Of a stretch of 32,927 nt of DNA, positions 22,345-30,972 are shown in pieces (position 1 is the stretch's first letter; every line of letters starts with the position of its first letter). This DNA comes from Candidatus Cloacimonadota bacterium (GTDB lineage Bacteria > Cloacimonadota > Cloacimonadia > Cloacimonadales > TCS61): contig JAIPGO010000044.1 of assembly GCA_021736135.1 (NCBI GenBank), forward strand, positions 1 to 32,927. The letters are read 5' to 3'. Below the pieces are notes generated by a model. It searched no databases. It was not told the DNA's origin and worked only from the letters and a program-made list of their open reading frames with translations. A program made the position numbers and the translations under genes.

Positions 22345-24255
22345 TTATTCTTTATCTAAGGCTGCCAGATGCTTATTTGCTTCAGTCAGCATTTCCTCGT
22401 CTTCAGTTAAAGTTATCACAAGCTGCAGATATTCCCGGGCTTTGTCCGTATCTCCATTACTTGCCAGAATTATACCGTAATGCAATGCGATATCGGCATT
22501 AACCTGAGCAACTTCCGTTGTCTTCAGCATAGCTGTTTTTGCTTCAGCATAATGACCCATCCGGTAATAAAGCCAACCGAGACTGTCCCAGTACATGGCA
22601 TTATCAGGCTCCAGTTCCAGTGCTTTCAGCAGGGCTGGTTTTGCCTTGTTATATTCATTTGCCCATTGCAGGTCTGCTGCCATATAGCCATAAAAATTTA
22701 GCATAACTGCTTCCTCCGGATAAAGAGCTACAGCCTGTTTTAATATTCTGTGCAATTCTTCCTCGTCGCCGGCTTTTTCCAGAATATTACCATACATCAG
22801 GAGCATTTCCAGAGAATGCTCTCCCTCCAGCAACGCTTGACGCATACTAAACAGCGCCTGTTCATCATCTCCGATATAATAATAGAAAAGTCCTGCCAGT
22901 AAAGGATTCTGTTGTAAAAAGGAAATATAGAATCCCTTTTCCCCAGCTTCCACATTACCCGTCTCTTCATTAAACGGCAATGCCAGCAGCACAATTAGAT
23001 CATGTTCCAGCACATACTCAGGATCCAGCAAACTGAGCAGTTCCGGTATGCGTGACTCATTGCCGGCATCGCGGTTCGCCAGTAGCAGCAGAAATAGTGC
23101 ACCGCTGCTGTCTTCCGCATTCTGATAATAATACTCCAGAAAAGATACCACATCGTTCCAGGCATTAAGTTCCTCGGCAACCATTTTAATGATCACATAC
23201 TGCTGACGCAAGTCTTTGATCATGCTCAGATAACGGGCTGCTTCCTTCAGGTTGTCGCGCGAAAGTTCCATTTCCCATAATTTACCCAGGATCAGGTAAT
23301 GCTGATCAGGAGAAATCCCCTCAAGCAGCAGTAACAGGTTACCCACCTCAATTGCCATTTCGTAAGCCTGGGACTCTATGGCAGAGAGATATAGTATTTT
23401 TAGAATATATTCATCACCAAGACGGCGGCATTCCTGTTCAAGTGCAATCACTTTCCCATATTCCTGTTGTGTGTAATACTCTGTAACCAGATACTCCAGC
23501 AGTTGCGATGACAGATTTCCTGCTGCCAGCAGGTTCAACAGAATGCTTTCAACTTTGTCATCAAGGTGTTCCTGATATTGCTGTAAAGCAACCAGGTTCT
23601 GTAAAATATGCGGTTCTTCCCAGCGGAGATAGGCTTTATAGAGCAGGTCATAAGCCAGGCTGTCTTCACCATTTTCCTTGTAAATATCCGCCACGCGATA
23701 GATGATATCTTTATCCTTATCTGCCCAGGGTTCAGCTATGGCTTTGCCCAGCAGAAGCGTATCGGCAGGGGGGTTATAGAGCTTTTCAAACATATAATAA
23801 GTGAGGTAACATTCCTTTTCCGCCTCTTCATATAGACTGGCAGCCAGATATATGTCTGCTTCTGCTAATTCTCTGCGATAAAGGCTTAGCTCCCCCAGAG
23901 AAAACATAATCCTGCTGTTATAGACACCTGAAGCATACCACTGTGCCCCGAGCTGAAGCATATACTGCGCAGCTGTACTGTCCCGGAAGGCTTTAGGAGA
24001 AAGATACATTAACATTTTCTCTTTAAGATATATGCTTTCCGGATATGTGTCATGTGCCAGACGCAGTAACTGCCAGGCATTATCAATATCTCCTTCCTGA
24101 AGCGCATATTCCGAAAAATTGAAGTATGCCAGCGCCATGAACAGCCGGCTCTCCTCGTCTCCGACATTTTTATTTGTTACTTCCTCCCTGCCCGTCGTAG
24201 CGCAGGAAAGAAGTAGCAGAGGTAACAGAAGAATGAGTATTTTTTTAATTATCAT
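22345..24255 (-). CDS. TPR-repeat lipoprotein
   Basis: The protein of about 636 residues begins with a lipoprotein signal (MIIKKILILLLPLLLLSCAT) whose Cys would be lipidated. The rest is alpha-helical and rich in tetratricopeptide-like pairs. The clearest are at the C-terminus (AKPALLKALELEPDNAMYWD, SLGWLYYRMGHYAEAKTAM, LHYGIILASNGDTDKAREYL). Such proteins scaffold complexes in the periplasm. ATG at 24255 is preferred; a TTG four codons earlier and a GTG one codon earlier are alternatives with no better ribosome site. It overlaps the end of the upstream outer-membrane-like gene by 11 bases. No enzymatic domain is visible. Confidence 0.82.
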   Translation of the reverse strand: MIIKKILILLLPLLLLSCATTGREEVTNKNVGDEESRLFMALAYFNFSEYALQEGDIDNAWQLLRLAHDTYPESIYLKEKMLMYLSPKAFRDSTAAQYMLQLGAQWYASGVYNSRIMFSLGELSLYRRELAEADIYLAASLYEEAEKECYLTYYMFEKLYNPPADTLLLGKAIAEPWADKDKDIIYRVADIYKENGEDSLAYDLLYKAYLRWEEPHILQNLVALQQYQEHLDDKVESILLNLLAAGNLSSQLLEYLVTEYYTQQEYGKVIALEQECRRLGDEYILKILYLSAIESQAYEMAIEVGNLLLLLEGISPDQHYLILGKLWEMELSRDNLKEAARYLSMIKDLRQQYVIIKMVAEELNAWNDVVSFLEYYYQNAEDSSGALFLLLLANRDAGNESRIPELLSLLDPEYVLEHDLIVLLALPFNEETGNVEAGEKGFYISFLQQNPLLAGLFYYYIGDDEQALFSMRQALLEGEHSLEMLLMYGNILEKAGDEEELHRILKQAVALYPEEAVMLNFYGYMAADLQWANEYNKAKPALLKALELEPDNAMYWDSLGWLYYRMGHYAEAKTAMLKTTEVAQVNADIALHYGIILASNGDTDKAREYLQLVITLTEDEEMLTEANKHLAALDKE

Positions 24256-25033
24256 CACGATAGTCAAAATAATAGCGCAGATTCAGTGAACGGTCAGCTG
24301 CCTGCGTATCGCTACGGTTCTGCAGCAGATCATTAAATTTTAACTGTAAGAGGAAATTGGAACTGAAATAGATGCCCATTCCGGCATTCAGATAACCCTT
24401 TTCCAGATTATCAAAATTCTCCTCTAAGGTTGATTCAAGCCAGTCACTATTGTCGTTTAGCCCCATGTCATATTCCACAGTCGCCACCAATACGTCGCCA
24501 ATCATTTTATCTACCCCGGCAAAGATGTTCAAGTGCCGACTATCATCTGTATTTTCCAGACTATAGTTACATCCCAGATGCGTACCGAGATTGCCAATGA
24601 ATTCAAAATTTTTGCTTGCTACCAGATAAAAACCCTTTGACTTGATATCATATCGACGAAGTTCATTCCCGTCATTATCTTCAATATAAAACCGCCCATG
24701 ACCCTGACTGTCAAATCCTATTGCTAATGCCGGTATGCTGTAACTCTCATCCAGCAATCTGAATTTGCCCTGAAATTCTACTCTGTCATGCCAGTCTGGT
24801 TTCTGATTACCAACCACATTCTCTGCGCCATAACTCATCCCGACCACAAAACGGGGAAATAGTCCCAGCCGCATTCCCACCAGCATTCCGTTATCTTTAT
24901 AAAATTCAGTAAAAAGGCTTGCTTCTCCGCGCTGTAAAATACCGGCAGTGGGAGCATCAACCAACATATCCATCTCATAAGCGTTCAATGATATGAGCAT
25001 ACAAAAAAATATAAACAGGAGTAACCTCTTCAT
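24245..25033 (-). CDS. Outer-membrane beta-barrel-like protein, function unknown
   Basis: The 262-residue protein has a signal peptide (MKRLLLFIFFCMLISLNAYE). The remainder alternates polar and hydrophobic residues with many aromatic and Gly residues, as in small outer-membrane barrels. Examples are GEASLFTEFYKDNGMLVG, FPRFVVGMSYGAE and the C-terminal LNLRYYFDY. It begins with DAPTAGILQRGEA, a start I associate with YjbH-like or surface-glycan outer-membrane proteins, but this is not firm. It heads the minus-strand operon. A consensus-like promoter lies at 25068-25096 and GGAG precedes the ATG. Confidence 0.65.
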   Translation of the reverse strand: MKRLLLFIFFCMLISLNAYEMDMLVDAPTAGILQRGEASLFTEFYKDNGMLVGMRLGLFPRFVVGMSYGAENVVGNQKPDWHDRVEFQGKFRLLDESYSIPALAIGFDSQGHGRFYIEDNDGNELRRYDIKSKGFYLVASKNFEFIGNLGTHLGCNYSLENTDDSRHLNIFAGVDKMIGDVLVATVEYDMGLNDNSDWLESTLEENFDNLEKGYLNAGMGIYFSSNFLLQLKFNDLLQNRSDTQAADRSLNLRYYFDYRDDN

Positions 25034-25067
25034 TTTCTTCTCCTTAAACGGCTCTTTTTAATCCTGT

Positions 25068-25096
25068 AAAATAAAATTGAGGTTTTTACAAGTCAA
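25068..25096 (-). promoter_or_regulatory. Promoter of the outer-membrane/TPR/DUF58 operon
   Basis: On the minus strand TTGACT (25096-25091) and TATTTT (25073-25068) are separated by 17 bases. This is one of the better sigma70-type promoters in the window and sits about 35 bases before the ATG at 25033. Confidence 0.6.
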
Positions 25097-25120
25097 GACT
25101 TTTGCATTTTGAAAAATTCC

Positions 25121-26341
25121 TCAATTGTCTCGTATAATCCTGATTACCGGCATGTTTACTGCTTTCCCGGCTGGCGCTAATGAGGCCAGCAGCACGATCA
25201 GCAACGACAACAGCGGTATCAGGATAAAATCACCGAGCCGCAATTCCACCGGCAGACTGGTAATAGGAAAACCCGTAACCGGTATTTTAATTAGCTGCCA
25301 TTTCATCTGAGCAGATAAGAACGTCAGCGCTCCCAGAAAGCCCAGGCTCGTTCCCGATATTCCCACGTATAGCCCGGTTTGCATGATAATGCTGCGAATG
25401 TATCTCACCTCCACGCCCCAGGCTCGTAGAATCCCGATGTCTCGTCGTTTCTCTGTAACCAGGCGGTTCAGGTTTCCAGCAATATTGAAACCTGCCAGCA
25501 GCACGATCAGCATTAAGACGATTATCATTAAAACCTTTTCCATGCGGATGGCATTAAACAGATTTGCCTCATATTCGCTCCAGTCCTCCACTTTCACTGT
25601 GCTTCCCAGCTCAGCAGACAGTAGTGCCCGGTAATAGGCAGAACGACTGGCATTCTGCGAACGCACTTCAATGAAATCAATCACATCTTTTCCCTGACTG
25701 AAATATTGACCTTCGGCAAGGCTCACATAACTTATATTCTGGTCATATTCCGGTATTCCGGAAACAAAAATGCCGGAAACAACGTAGCGTCTGCTTTTCG
25801 GTAGTAAACCAAACGGAGTTGCCTCTGTTCCAAGTGCTGCCGAAAGCTGCACATATTCTCCAACAGTCACATTCAGCATTACTGCCAGATCCATACCCAG
25901 TATTAAACCCTTTTCAGCAAATGTCTCAGCTGTAGGATTTCCAATCACCAGCTTATTTTCCAGCTCTGTGCTGCCACTGTAACTGACATATTCAATACCA
26001 TAACAGAGAGTGCCGTATATGCCGTCACTGCTCTGGATCAATAGTTCATTTTCCACAACCGGTGTTGCGTGTTTCACATAACTGCAGCCACGTAAACGGG
26101 TAAGTAGTGAGGAGGATGCCTGAGAATTACCATTGATGCCGGTTACTTTGATGTCGCTGCGAAATGCCAGGATCTTATCCCGGATATCCCGGTCAAATCC
26201 GTTCATGACTGAGGTTACAGTTAAAATGGCAAAAACACCCAAACCGATACCGATTATGTTCAGGACATTTATGAAACCAAGTCCGCGTCTCTGCCGTCCC
26301 CGCAGATAACGCCAGGCTATTTTTCTGGAAAATATTTTCAT
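25121..26341 (-). CDS. LolC/LolE-type lipoprotein-releasing permease
   Basis: The 406-residue protein shows the LolC/E layout. One N-terminal helix (about 22-45) is followed by a large periplasmic domain (about 46-265), then three C-terminal helices (near 270-295, 315-340, 375-400) forming the FtsX-like domain. The start RKIAWRYLRGRQRRGLGFIN and VTSVMNGFDRDIRDKIL are typical of the family. It would extract lipoproteins from the inner membrane with a LolD ATPase, which is not nearby, and hand them to LolA (17180). A single permease may work as a homodimer (LolF-like). Related MacB-like permeases are possible but fit the N-terminus less well. Confidence 0.85.
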   Translation of the reverse strand: MKIFSRKIAWRYLRGRQRRGLGFINVLNIIGIGLGVFAILTVTSVMNGFDRDIRDKILAFRSDIKVTGINGNSQASSSLLTRLRGCSYVKHATPVVENELLIQSSDGIYGTLCYGIEYVSYSGSTELENKLVIGNPTAETFAEKGLILGMDLAVMLNVTVGEYVQLSAALGTEATPFGLLPKSRRYVVSGIFVSGIPEYDQNISYVSLAEGQYFSQGKDVIDFIEVRSQNASRSAYYRALLSAELGSTVKVEDWSEYEANLFNAIRMEKVLMIIVLMLIVLLAGFNIAGNLNRLVTEKRRDIGILRAWGVEVRYIRSIIMQTGLYVGISGTSLGFLGALTFLSAQMKWQLIKIPVTGFPITSLPVELRLGDFILIPLLSLLIVLLASLAPAGKAVNMPVIRIIRDN

Positions 26342-26443
26342 AGCGCTCAGATATTAACTCTCAGGTTTTCAGTCAAGCTTGCTTTCTGAAGGAAAAATTT
26401 CAATTAGTTATTTTAACCGCTAGAAGTGTGAAAAGAAAGGGAT

Positions 26444-26866
26444 TTAATTTTCAATCACTATATTGAGGGGTTCGTGGGAACTAGGATCAAGGATAAGAGT
26501 AGCACGTACTGGATTTATTCCATCTTTGCCTATTTCATTACCGGTGCCGGTAATTTCTATGGTGCCATCGGCATTTGCCTTTATCGTATATATTCCGGAA
26601 TCTGTTGCATCTGTATTACCACTCCAGCGAAGAAAAAATTCCAGCGCTTCCTGATCAGATTCATCAATATTATGAGAAGCTCCACCCATACTTTCCGGCG
26701 TTCTCCAGAAACGAATTGCCTGAGATGCAAGAAAATCAAGATCCGTTACAAGCAGCTGACGACTGGTATTAACTGAATGCGAGTGGAATACCACCACGGC
26801 AAAGGCAACTGCAATGCCGACCAGCACTACCGATAATATTACCATTATTATTTGCGATGTTCCCAA
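26444..26866 (-). CDS. Pilin-like membrane-anchored protein, TTG start
   Basis: The chosen product has 140 residues and begins MGTSQIIMVILSVVLVGIAV, a single N-terminal helix with no positively charged leader. It continues with LLVTDLDFLASQAIRFWRTP and a beta-rich C-terminal half. This resembles small pilin-like proteins of FCB bacteria that start with a G-S/T-S-Q segment; this is a memory-based likeness. TTG at 26866 is chosen because AGGAGG lies 9 bases upstream and it puts the helix at the terminus. The ATG at 26929 has no ribosome site and would add 21 atypical residues. There is no canonical prepilin-peptidase site (G followed by F and Glu at +5). Confidence 0.7.
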   Translation of the reverse strand: MGTSQIIMVILSVVLVGIAVAFAVVVFHSHSVNTSRQLLVTDLDFLASQAIRFWRTPESMGGASHNIDESDQEALEFFLRWSGNTDATDSGIYTIKANADGTIEITGTGNEIGKDGINPVRATLILDPSSHEPLNIVIEN

Positions 26867-26875
26867 TTTACAATG

Positions 26876-26881
26876 CCTCCT
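26876..26881 (-). promoter_or_regulatory. Ribosome binding site that fixes a TTG start
   Basis: AGGAGG on the minus strand, nine bases before TTG at 26866. It would lie inside the coding region if the upstream ATG (26929) were used, which argues for the TTG start. Confidence 0.65.
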
Positions 26882-26945
26882 TGTAGAAATCTCATAGTAA
26901 TATGATAAATCCGGAGCTAAGATAACCATATTGATATATCAAAGT

Positions 26946-26974
26946 TAATTTAAGGTTTTAACTTTCACTGTCAA
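26946..26974 (-). promoter_or_regulatory. Predicted promoter of the pilin-like gene
   Basis: TTGACA (26974-26969 on the minus strand) has a weak AAATTA -10 at 17 bases (26951-26946). It lies in the divergent spacer before the PHP gene. Confidence 0.4.
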
Positions 26975-27044
26975 CTAAAATAAGGAATCAAGTATATTAT
27001 TGGACGGTAATTTCCTTGCCTATTCAGTTAAGTTAAGCTTTTTC

Positions 27045-27073
27045 TTTACATTAAATCAAATTTTCAGTTAAAT
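27045..27073 (+). promoter_or_regulatory. Predicted promoter of the PHP/glycosyltransferase operon
   Basis: TTTACA (27045-27050) and TTAAAT (27068-27073) at 17-base spacing, about 55 bases before the ATG at 27128. AT-rich surroundings make this tentative. Confidence 0.35.
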
Positions 27074-27127
27074 GGTTTTGTAGAAATTTGGTCTCTTTAG
27101 AGATAATAACAGGGGTAAGTATTATTA

Positions 27128-27958
27128 ATGGCGAAAATAGATTTGCATATTCATTCGAATTTTTCCGACGGTGTTTTTTCACCTCGGGAACTGCTTGAGC
27201 TGCTGCAGCAATACGAATACGATCTGGTTTCCATTACTGATCATGATACTATTGATGGTTGTCTGGAAGGAATGAAACTGGCACCTCATTACGATATCAG
27301 AATGCTTTCAGGAGTGGAGATCAGCTCGGATGTCAACGGACGCGACGTGCATATTCTCGCCTACGGATTTGATATTCAGAATAAACCCTTCCGCCGTTTT
27401 CTACTGGAAATTGAAAAAGGAAGAACCATCAGAGCACGCAAGATTGTGAAGCTGCTTGATAAACAGGGTATGCGGCTTGATTTTAAAGACGTGATAAATC
27501 TCACCGGTAAATTCAACCTGGTGGGAAGACCTCATATTGCCCGGGCTTTAATTGATGCCGGGCACTGCCGCGACATCAAAGATGCTTTTGATAATTACAT
27601 CGGAGAAGGGCAATCATGTTATATTCCCAAACCGGCACCCTCTGCTCCTCAGGTTCTGGAAGCTATCCGAAAGGCCGGGGGAGTTTCTGTTCTGGCTCAT
27701 CCTTACATCTATCGTGATGACGATATGATCGAAACTCTGATTTCCCAGGGACTGGAAGGACTGGAAGTATTTTACAGCCGTCACACTCCCGAAGAAACAA
27801 GACGCTATGAAGAAATGGCAGATAATAATGGTTTGATCAAAACTGGCGGCAGCGATTTTCACGGGCACGGTTCCGACTTGAATTTCTTCGGATTCTTCAG
27901 CGCACCTCCCGTAGTCGCCTCATACCTGAAACATCTGGTCAAGGAGCCTCCGATATGA
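27128..27958 (+). CDS. PHP-domain phosphoesterase (TrpH/YciV-like)
   Basis: PHP proteins of this type hydrolyse 3',5'-nucleotide bisphosphates or trim RNA ends. The 276 residues have all the metal-site motifs: HIHSNFSDG (His7, His9, Asp14), ITDHDT (38-40), GVEISS (Glu64), HILAYG (His75), RPHIARAL, VLAHPY, and GGSDFHG near the C-terminus. The length and order match the stand-alone TrpH/YciV family rather than the DNA polymerase PHP domain. The stop overlaps the next start as ATGA. The upstream GGGGT is distant from the ATG, so translation initiation may be weak. Confidence 0.92.
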   Translation: MAKIDLHIHSNFSDGVFSPRELLELLQQYEYDLVSITDHDTIDGCLEGMKLAPHYDIRMLSGVEISSDVNGRDVHILAYGFDIQNKPFRRFLLEIEKGRTIRARKIVKLLDKQGMRLDFKDVINLTGKFNLVGRPHIARALIDAGHCRDIKDAFDNYIGEGQSCYIPKPAPSAPQVLEAIRKAGGVSVLAHPYIYRDDDMIETLISQGLEGLEVFYSRHTPEETRRYEEMADNNGLIKTGGSDFHGHGSDLNFFGFFSAPPVVASYLKHLVKEPPI

Positions 27959-28485
27959 AACATTATGAAGAATATCAAAACATTAATCAGCGCAAAGGAC
28001 TGCCTCGCTCCTACTGGTTTAACCAGTTCATCCGCTGGTTTACGATTCTTTTTGCCTCCTTTGCCATAGCCTATGCGTTCTGGCTCATTTTTAAACGGAT
28101 TGATGCCGATTCCAGTACATTTAATAAAGTCGTACCTTTTCTGATCATCTTTTTTGCCATTAATTCTCTCCTGCGAAACCTCTTTTCTCTGAACAGATTA
28201 TTGTTTACGGAGCAATCTCTTACACTTACATACCTGCTCAGAAAGAATGTGAATATACCCTGGCTGAAAATCAGCTCAATTAAAATGACCCCAGCTAGGC
28301 AAAAACTCCTGAAGATTACCTGGCTTGATGATGAAAACAGGGAAATGAATCATGAAATGACTCTCGCCTTTCCCAGAATGCTGGAAATAATAAATGCTAT
28401 AGTGGAAATGTGCCCACAGGTAGAACTTGATGAATTTCTGGATAGCGTGGTCATCAGCGACAGAGAAAAAACCGATCTATCCTGA
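27955..28485 (+). CDS. Two-helix membrane protein with PH-like domain, unknown function
   Basis: The 176-residue protein has two hydrophobic helices (about 26-45 and 58-77). A small beta-rich segment follows (LLFTEQSLTLTYLLRKNVNI, then WLKISSIKM) resembling bacterial PH (YdbS/YdbT-like) domains, and then a helix. The identity is weak. It is translationally coupled to the PHP gene by an ATGA overlap and followed after 16 bases by the glycosyltransferase gene, so it is probably in the same transcript. Confidence 0.6.
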   Translation: MKHYEEYQNINQRKGLPRSYWFNQFIRWFTILFASFAIAYAFWLIFKRIDADSSTFNKVVPFLIIFFAINSLLRNLFSLNRLLFTEQSLTLTYLLRKNVNIPWLKISSIKMTPARQKLLKITWLDDENREMNHEMTLAFPRMLEIINAIVEMCPQVELDEFLDSVVISDREKTDLS

Positions 28486-28501
28486 AGTATAATTCACCAC
28501 A

Positions 28502-29785
28502 ATGCGGAAAGTACTGATAATTACCTATTACTGGCCACCCGCCGGCGGACCGGGCGTTCAGCGCATACTTAAATTCGTGAAATACCTTCCCCAACTCGGT
28601 TGGCAGCCTGTCGTGTTAACGGTCAAAAACGGGAATTATCCGGCTCTCGACGAAATCCTGACAGCAGAAATACCCAGGGAAGCTGAAGTTTTTAAAACTT
28701 TCAGTCTTGAACCATTTGCTCTTTATAATCTCATTAAAGGTAAAAAACCTGATAGCAATATTCCCACTCACATTTTGAGCAGTAGTGAAAAAGATACTCT
28801 GATTCAGAAACTGTTTAAATGGATAAGGGTAAACCTGTTTCTCCCTGATGCCAGAATCGGGTGGATACCTTTTATGATCAAAAAAGGCAAACAGTTAATA
28901 AGAGAATATCAGCCGGATGTGATTTTCAGTTGTTCACCTCCCCATTCATTACAATTAGGCGCAGCGGAACTAAGCAGGTGCAGCGGAATACCTTTCGTTT
29001 GTGATTTGCGGGATCCCTGGACAGAAGCTTTCTGGCTTAAAAGTTTAAACCGTAATCCACTGAGCTGGGTTATTGACCGAAGATGGGAAAGAAACACACT
29101 GAAGCAGACAAATTATATTACTACGGTAAGTAATGGATTTAAGGAAATTTACTCTAAGATTACAACTTCTCCTATTCTTGTTATTCCAAATGGTTTTGAT
29201 GATATTGACTTTAAAAACGTTATAAAATCCAGAAACTCTAAATTTACGATCTGCCATACGGGAAATATAAGAACCGTTCAATTTGCTCAAGAATTTTTCG
29301 ATTCGATAGATGCTTTACCGAAAGAAATTCTGGATAATCTGGAAGTGAATCTTTTCGGAAATGTCCACTTTCAAATAAAAGAATATATTGAAAGCAGTAA
29401 AGCTCATGATTGTTATCATTTCCATGGTTATGTTTCCCATGAAAGAGTTATACAGGAGATTGTTAATGCCGATATGCTGGTTGTTTTTTCAACAAATACG
29501 CCCAATAGTGCCGGTATCCAAACAGCAAAACTTTTTGAATATTTAATAACAGGAAATTTCATAATCGCCTATGGAACCGAAGGTAATGAGATGAAAGATA
29601 CCCTGGATGAAACAGAGTGCGGAGCTTTTTATATTTTCGGTGAATCATGTGAAAAAGATATCTTGAAACTTTACGCGCTTTGGCTTAATGATGCATTACC
29701 TCATTACGGCAATGACCTGGTCTCGAAATATTCACGTAAGAACCAGACTAAAGAATTAGTAACCCTTTTTGAGAAGTTATTATGA
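28502..29785 (+). CDS. GT-B glycosyltransferase (GT4-like)
   Basis: The 427-residue protein starts with VLIITYYWPPAGGPGVQRIL, the N-terminal Gly-rich strand-loop of GT4-type sugar transferases. Later elements are FSCSPPHSLQLGAAELSR, TVSNGFKEIY, IPNGFDDIDF and a C-terminal Rossmann part with HFHGYVSHE and AKLFEYLITGNFIIAYG, where a Glu binds the nucleotide sugar in the family. It would act on a lipid-linked or growing glycan at the inner membrane. The stop overlaps the epimerase-like gene (ATGA), so the two proteins probably act on the same polymer. Codon use looks more AT-rich than in the housekeeping run, by eye. Confidence 0.88.
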   Translation: MRKVLIITYYWPPAGGPGVQRILKFVKYLPQLGWQPVVLTVKNGNYPALDEILTAEIPREAEVFKTFSLEPFALYNLIKGKKPDSNIPTHILSSSEKDTLIQKLFKWIRVNLFLPDARIGWIPFMIKKGKQLIREYQPDVIFSCSPPHSLQLGAAELSRCSGIPFVCDLRDPWTEAFWLKSLNRNPLSWVIDRRWERNTLKQTNYITTVSNGFKEIYSKITTSPILVIPNGFDDIDFKNVIKSRNSKFTICHTGNIRTVQFAQEFFDSIDALPKEILDNLEVNLFGNVHFQIKEYIESSKAHDCYHFHGYVSHERVIQEIVNADMLVVFSTNTPNSAGIQTAKLFEYLITGNFIIAYGTEGNEMKDTLDETECGAFYIFGESCEKDILKLYALWLNDALPHYGNDLVSKYSRKNQTKELVTLFEKLL

Positions 29786-30777
29786 ACCTGAAAAAATCTG
29801 TTTTCATGATTAATAAATTGATTACTGACCTGGGTACTTCCCGCTCTCATTATAATATTGCTGACGATTTGACTAGCCATAAATTAAGCTTCTATTATTT
29901 CTTATTTGATGAAAATAGAGTGGCTGCAGGTAAAGATCAAAAATTAATCCGGCAATTTGATGAAAACGGTATCCCTATGAATAGTACGTATATTGACGTT
30001 ACTGACCAAAAGCTGCTCTACTATCCAATATCAATTGGTCAGATGGGTTTAGCAGTATTTCACACCTGGCTTAATTCTAAGAAAGATGATGATAAAAACA
30101 GGTTTCTGAAATTTGCTGAATGGTTTGCCGCTAATGCAGAAATAACTGAAAACCTGGGTGCACGCTGGCTGACTGACGTTTCATTACCCCAATACCATAA
30201 TCCCGGACCCTGGCAATCTGCATTTTCTCAGGCAAGAGCCATTAATATTCTGCTGCGGGGCTATCAGTTAACCGGCAATAAAGATTGGGCAAATCTCGCC
30301 GAAAAAGCTCTCATATCCTTTACTAAACCTGTCGCGGAAGGGGGCGTAACCAGTTTCACGGAATGGGGTCCATTCTATGAAGAATATACCGCTTCTATAC
30401 CTACACTTGTTCTTAACGGTATGATCTTTGCTCTTTTCGGAATTTATGACTACGTCCGTGTTTTCCCGAAAAATGAACTCGCTGCCAGACTCTTTTCGGA
30501 AGGAATAGCAACCTTAAAAAATATCCTGCCGCAATTTAACCTGGGATACTGGAGCCGCTATAATCTTTGCAGTGCCGAATGGTATCCTGATATTGACCCA
30601 GCAACCATCAACTACCAGAGATTGCATATTGTCCAACTGGAATGCCTGCACCGAATTACTGGGGAAAAAGTAATTAAGGACTATAATTATATCTACAAAA
30701 AGCAGGATAAATTCATCAATGCTCTGAGAATGTATCATCAAAAAATTCAATCTCTGAGAAAGATAGGAAGACTTTGA
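29782..30777 (+). CDS. D-glucuronyl C5-epimerase-like protein
   Basis: The 331 residues match the C-terminal alpha/alpha-barrel domain of heparan/heparosan glucuronyl C5-epimerases. Supporting motifs are YYPISIGQMGLAVFHTWL, QYHNPGPWQSAFSQARAI, WGPFYEEYTAS, LVLNGMIFALFGIYDY and INYQRLHIVQLECL. Tyr residues in EEYT and INYQ fall where the epimerase active-site Tyr are expected. The N-terminal beta domain of animal enzymes is absent, as in known short bacterial relatives. No signal peptide is visible, so it may act on a cytoplasmic or lipid-linked polymer. The gene is coupled to the glycosyltransferase by an ATGA overlap. Confidence 0.82.
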   Translation: MNLKKSVFMINKLITDLGTSRSHYNIADDLTSHKLSFYYFLFDENRVAAGKDQKLIRQFDENGIPMNSTYIDVTDQKLLYYPISIGQMGLAVFHTWLNSKKDDDKNRFLKFAEWFAANAEITENLGARWLTDVSLPQYHNPGPWQSAFSQARAINILLRGYQLTGNKDWANLAEKALISFTKPVAEGGVTSFTEWGPFYEEYTASIPTLVLNGMIFALFGIYDYVRVFPKNELAARLFSEGIATLKNILPQFNLGYWSRYNLCSAEWYPDIDPATINYQRLHIVQLECLHRITGEKVIKDYNYIYKKQDKFINALRMYHQKIQSLRKIGRL

Positions 30778-30972
30778 TTAATACGAAATTCAAAAATATC
30801 TTAGATAATATTATTCACTTTAGGCAACAGGATTTTACAATAAGGCCGGTTTCTGACTCACAGAGAGTTAGATAACAACGCCTGACTTTACTCTCTTCAG
30901 AACATTAGTTATCCATGCAAAACCCTGCTGCACAAAATAAATTTCATCCTCAATTAGATAATCAGTAACTTT

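Noticed and set aside
30853-30871. Small hairpin CTGACTC/GAGTTAG between convergent genes
   Set aside because: A seven-base stem with one wobble and no T-run is too weak to call a terminator.
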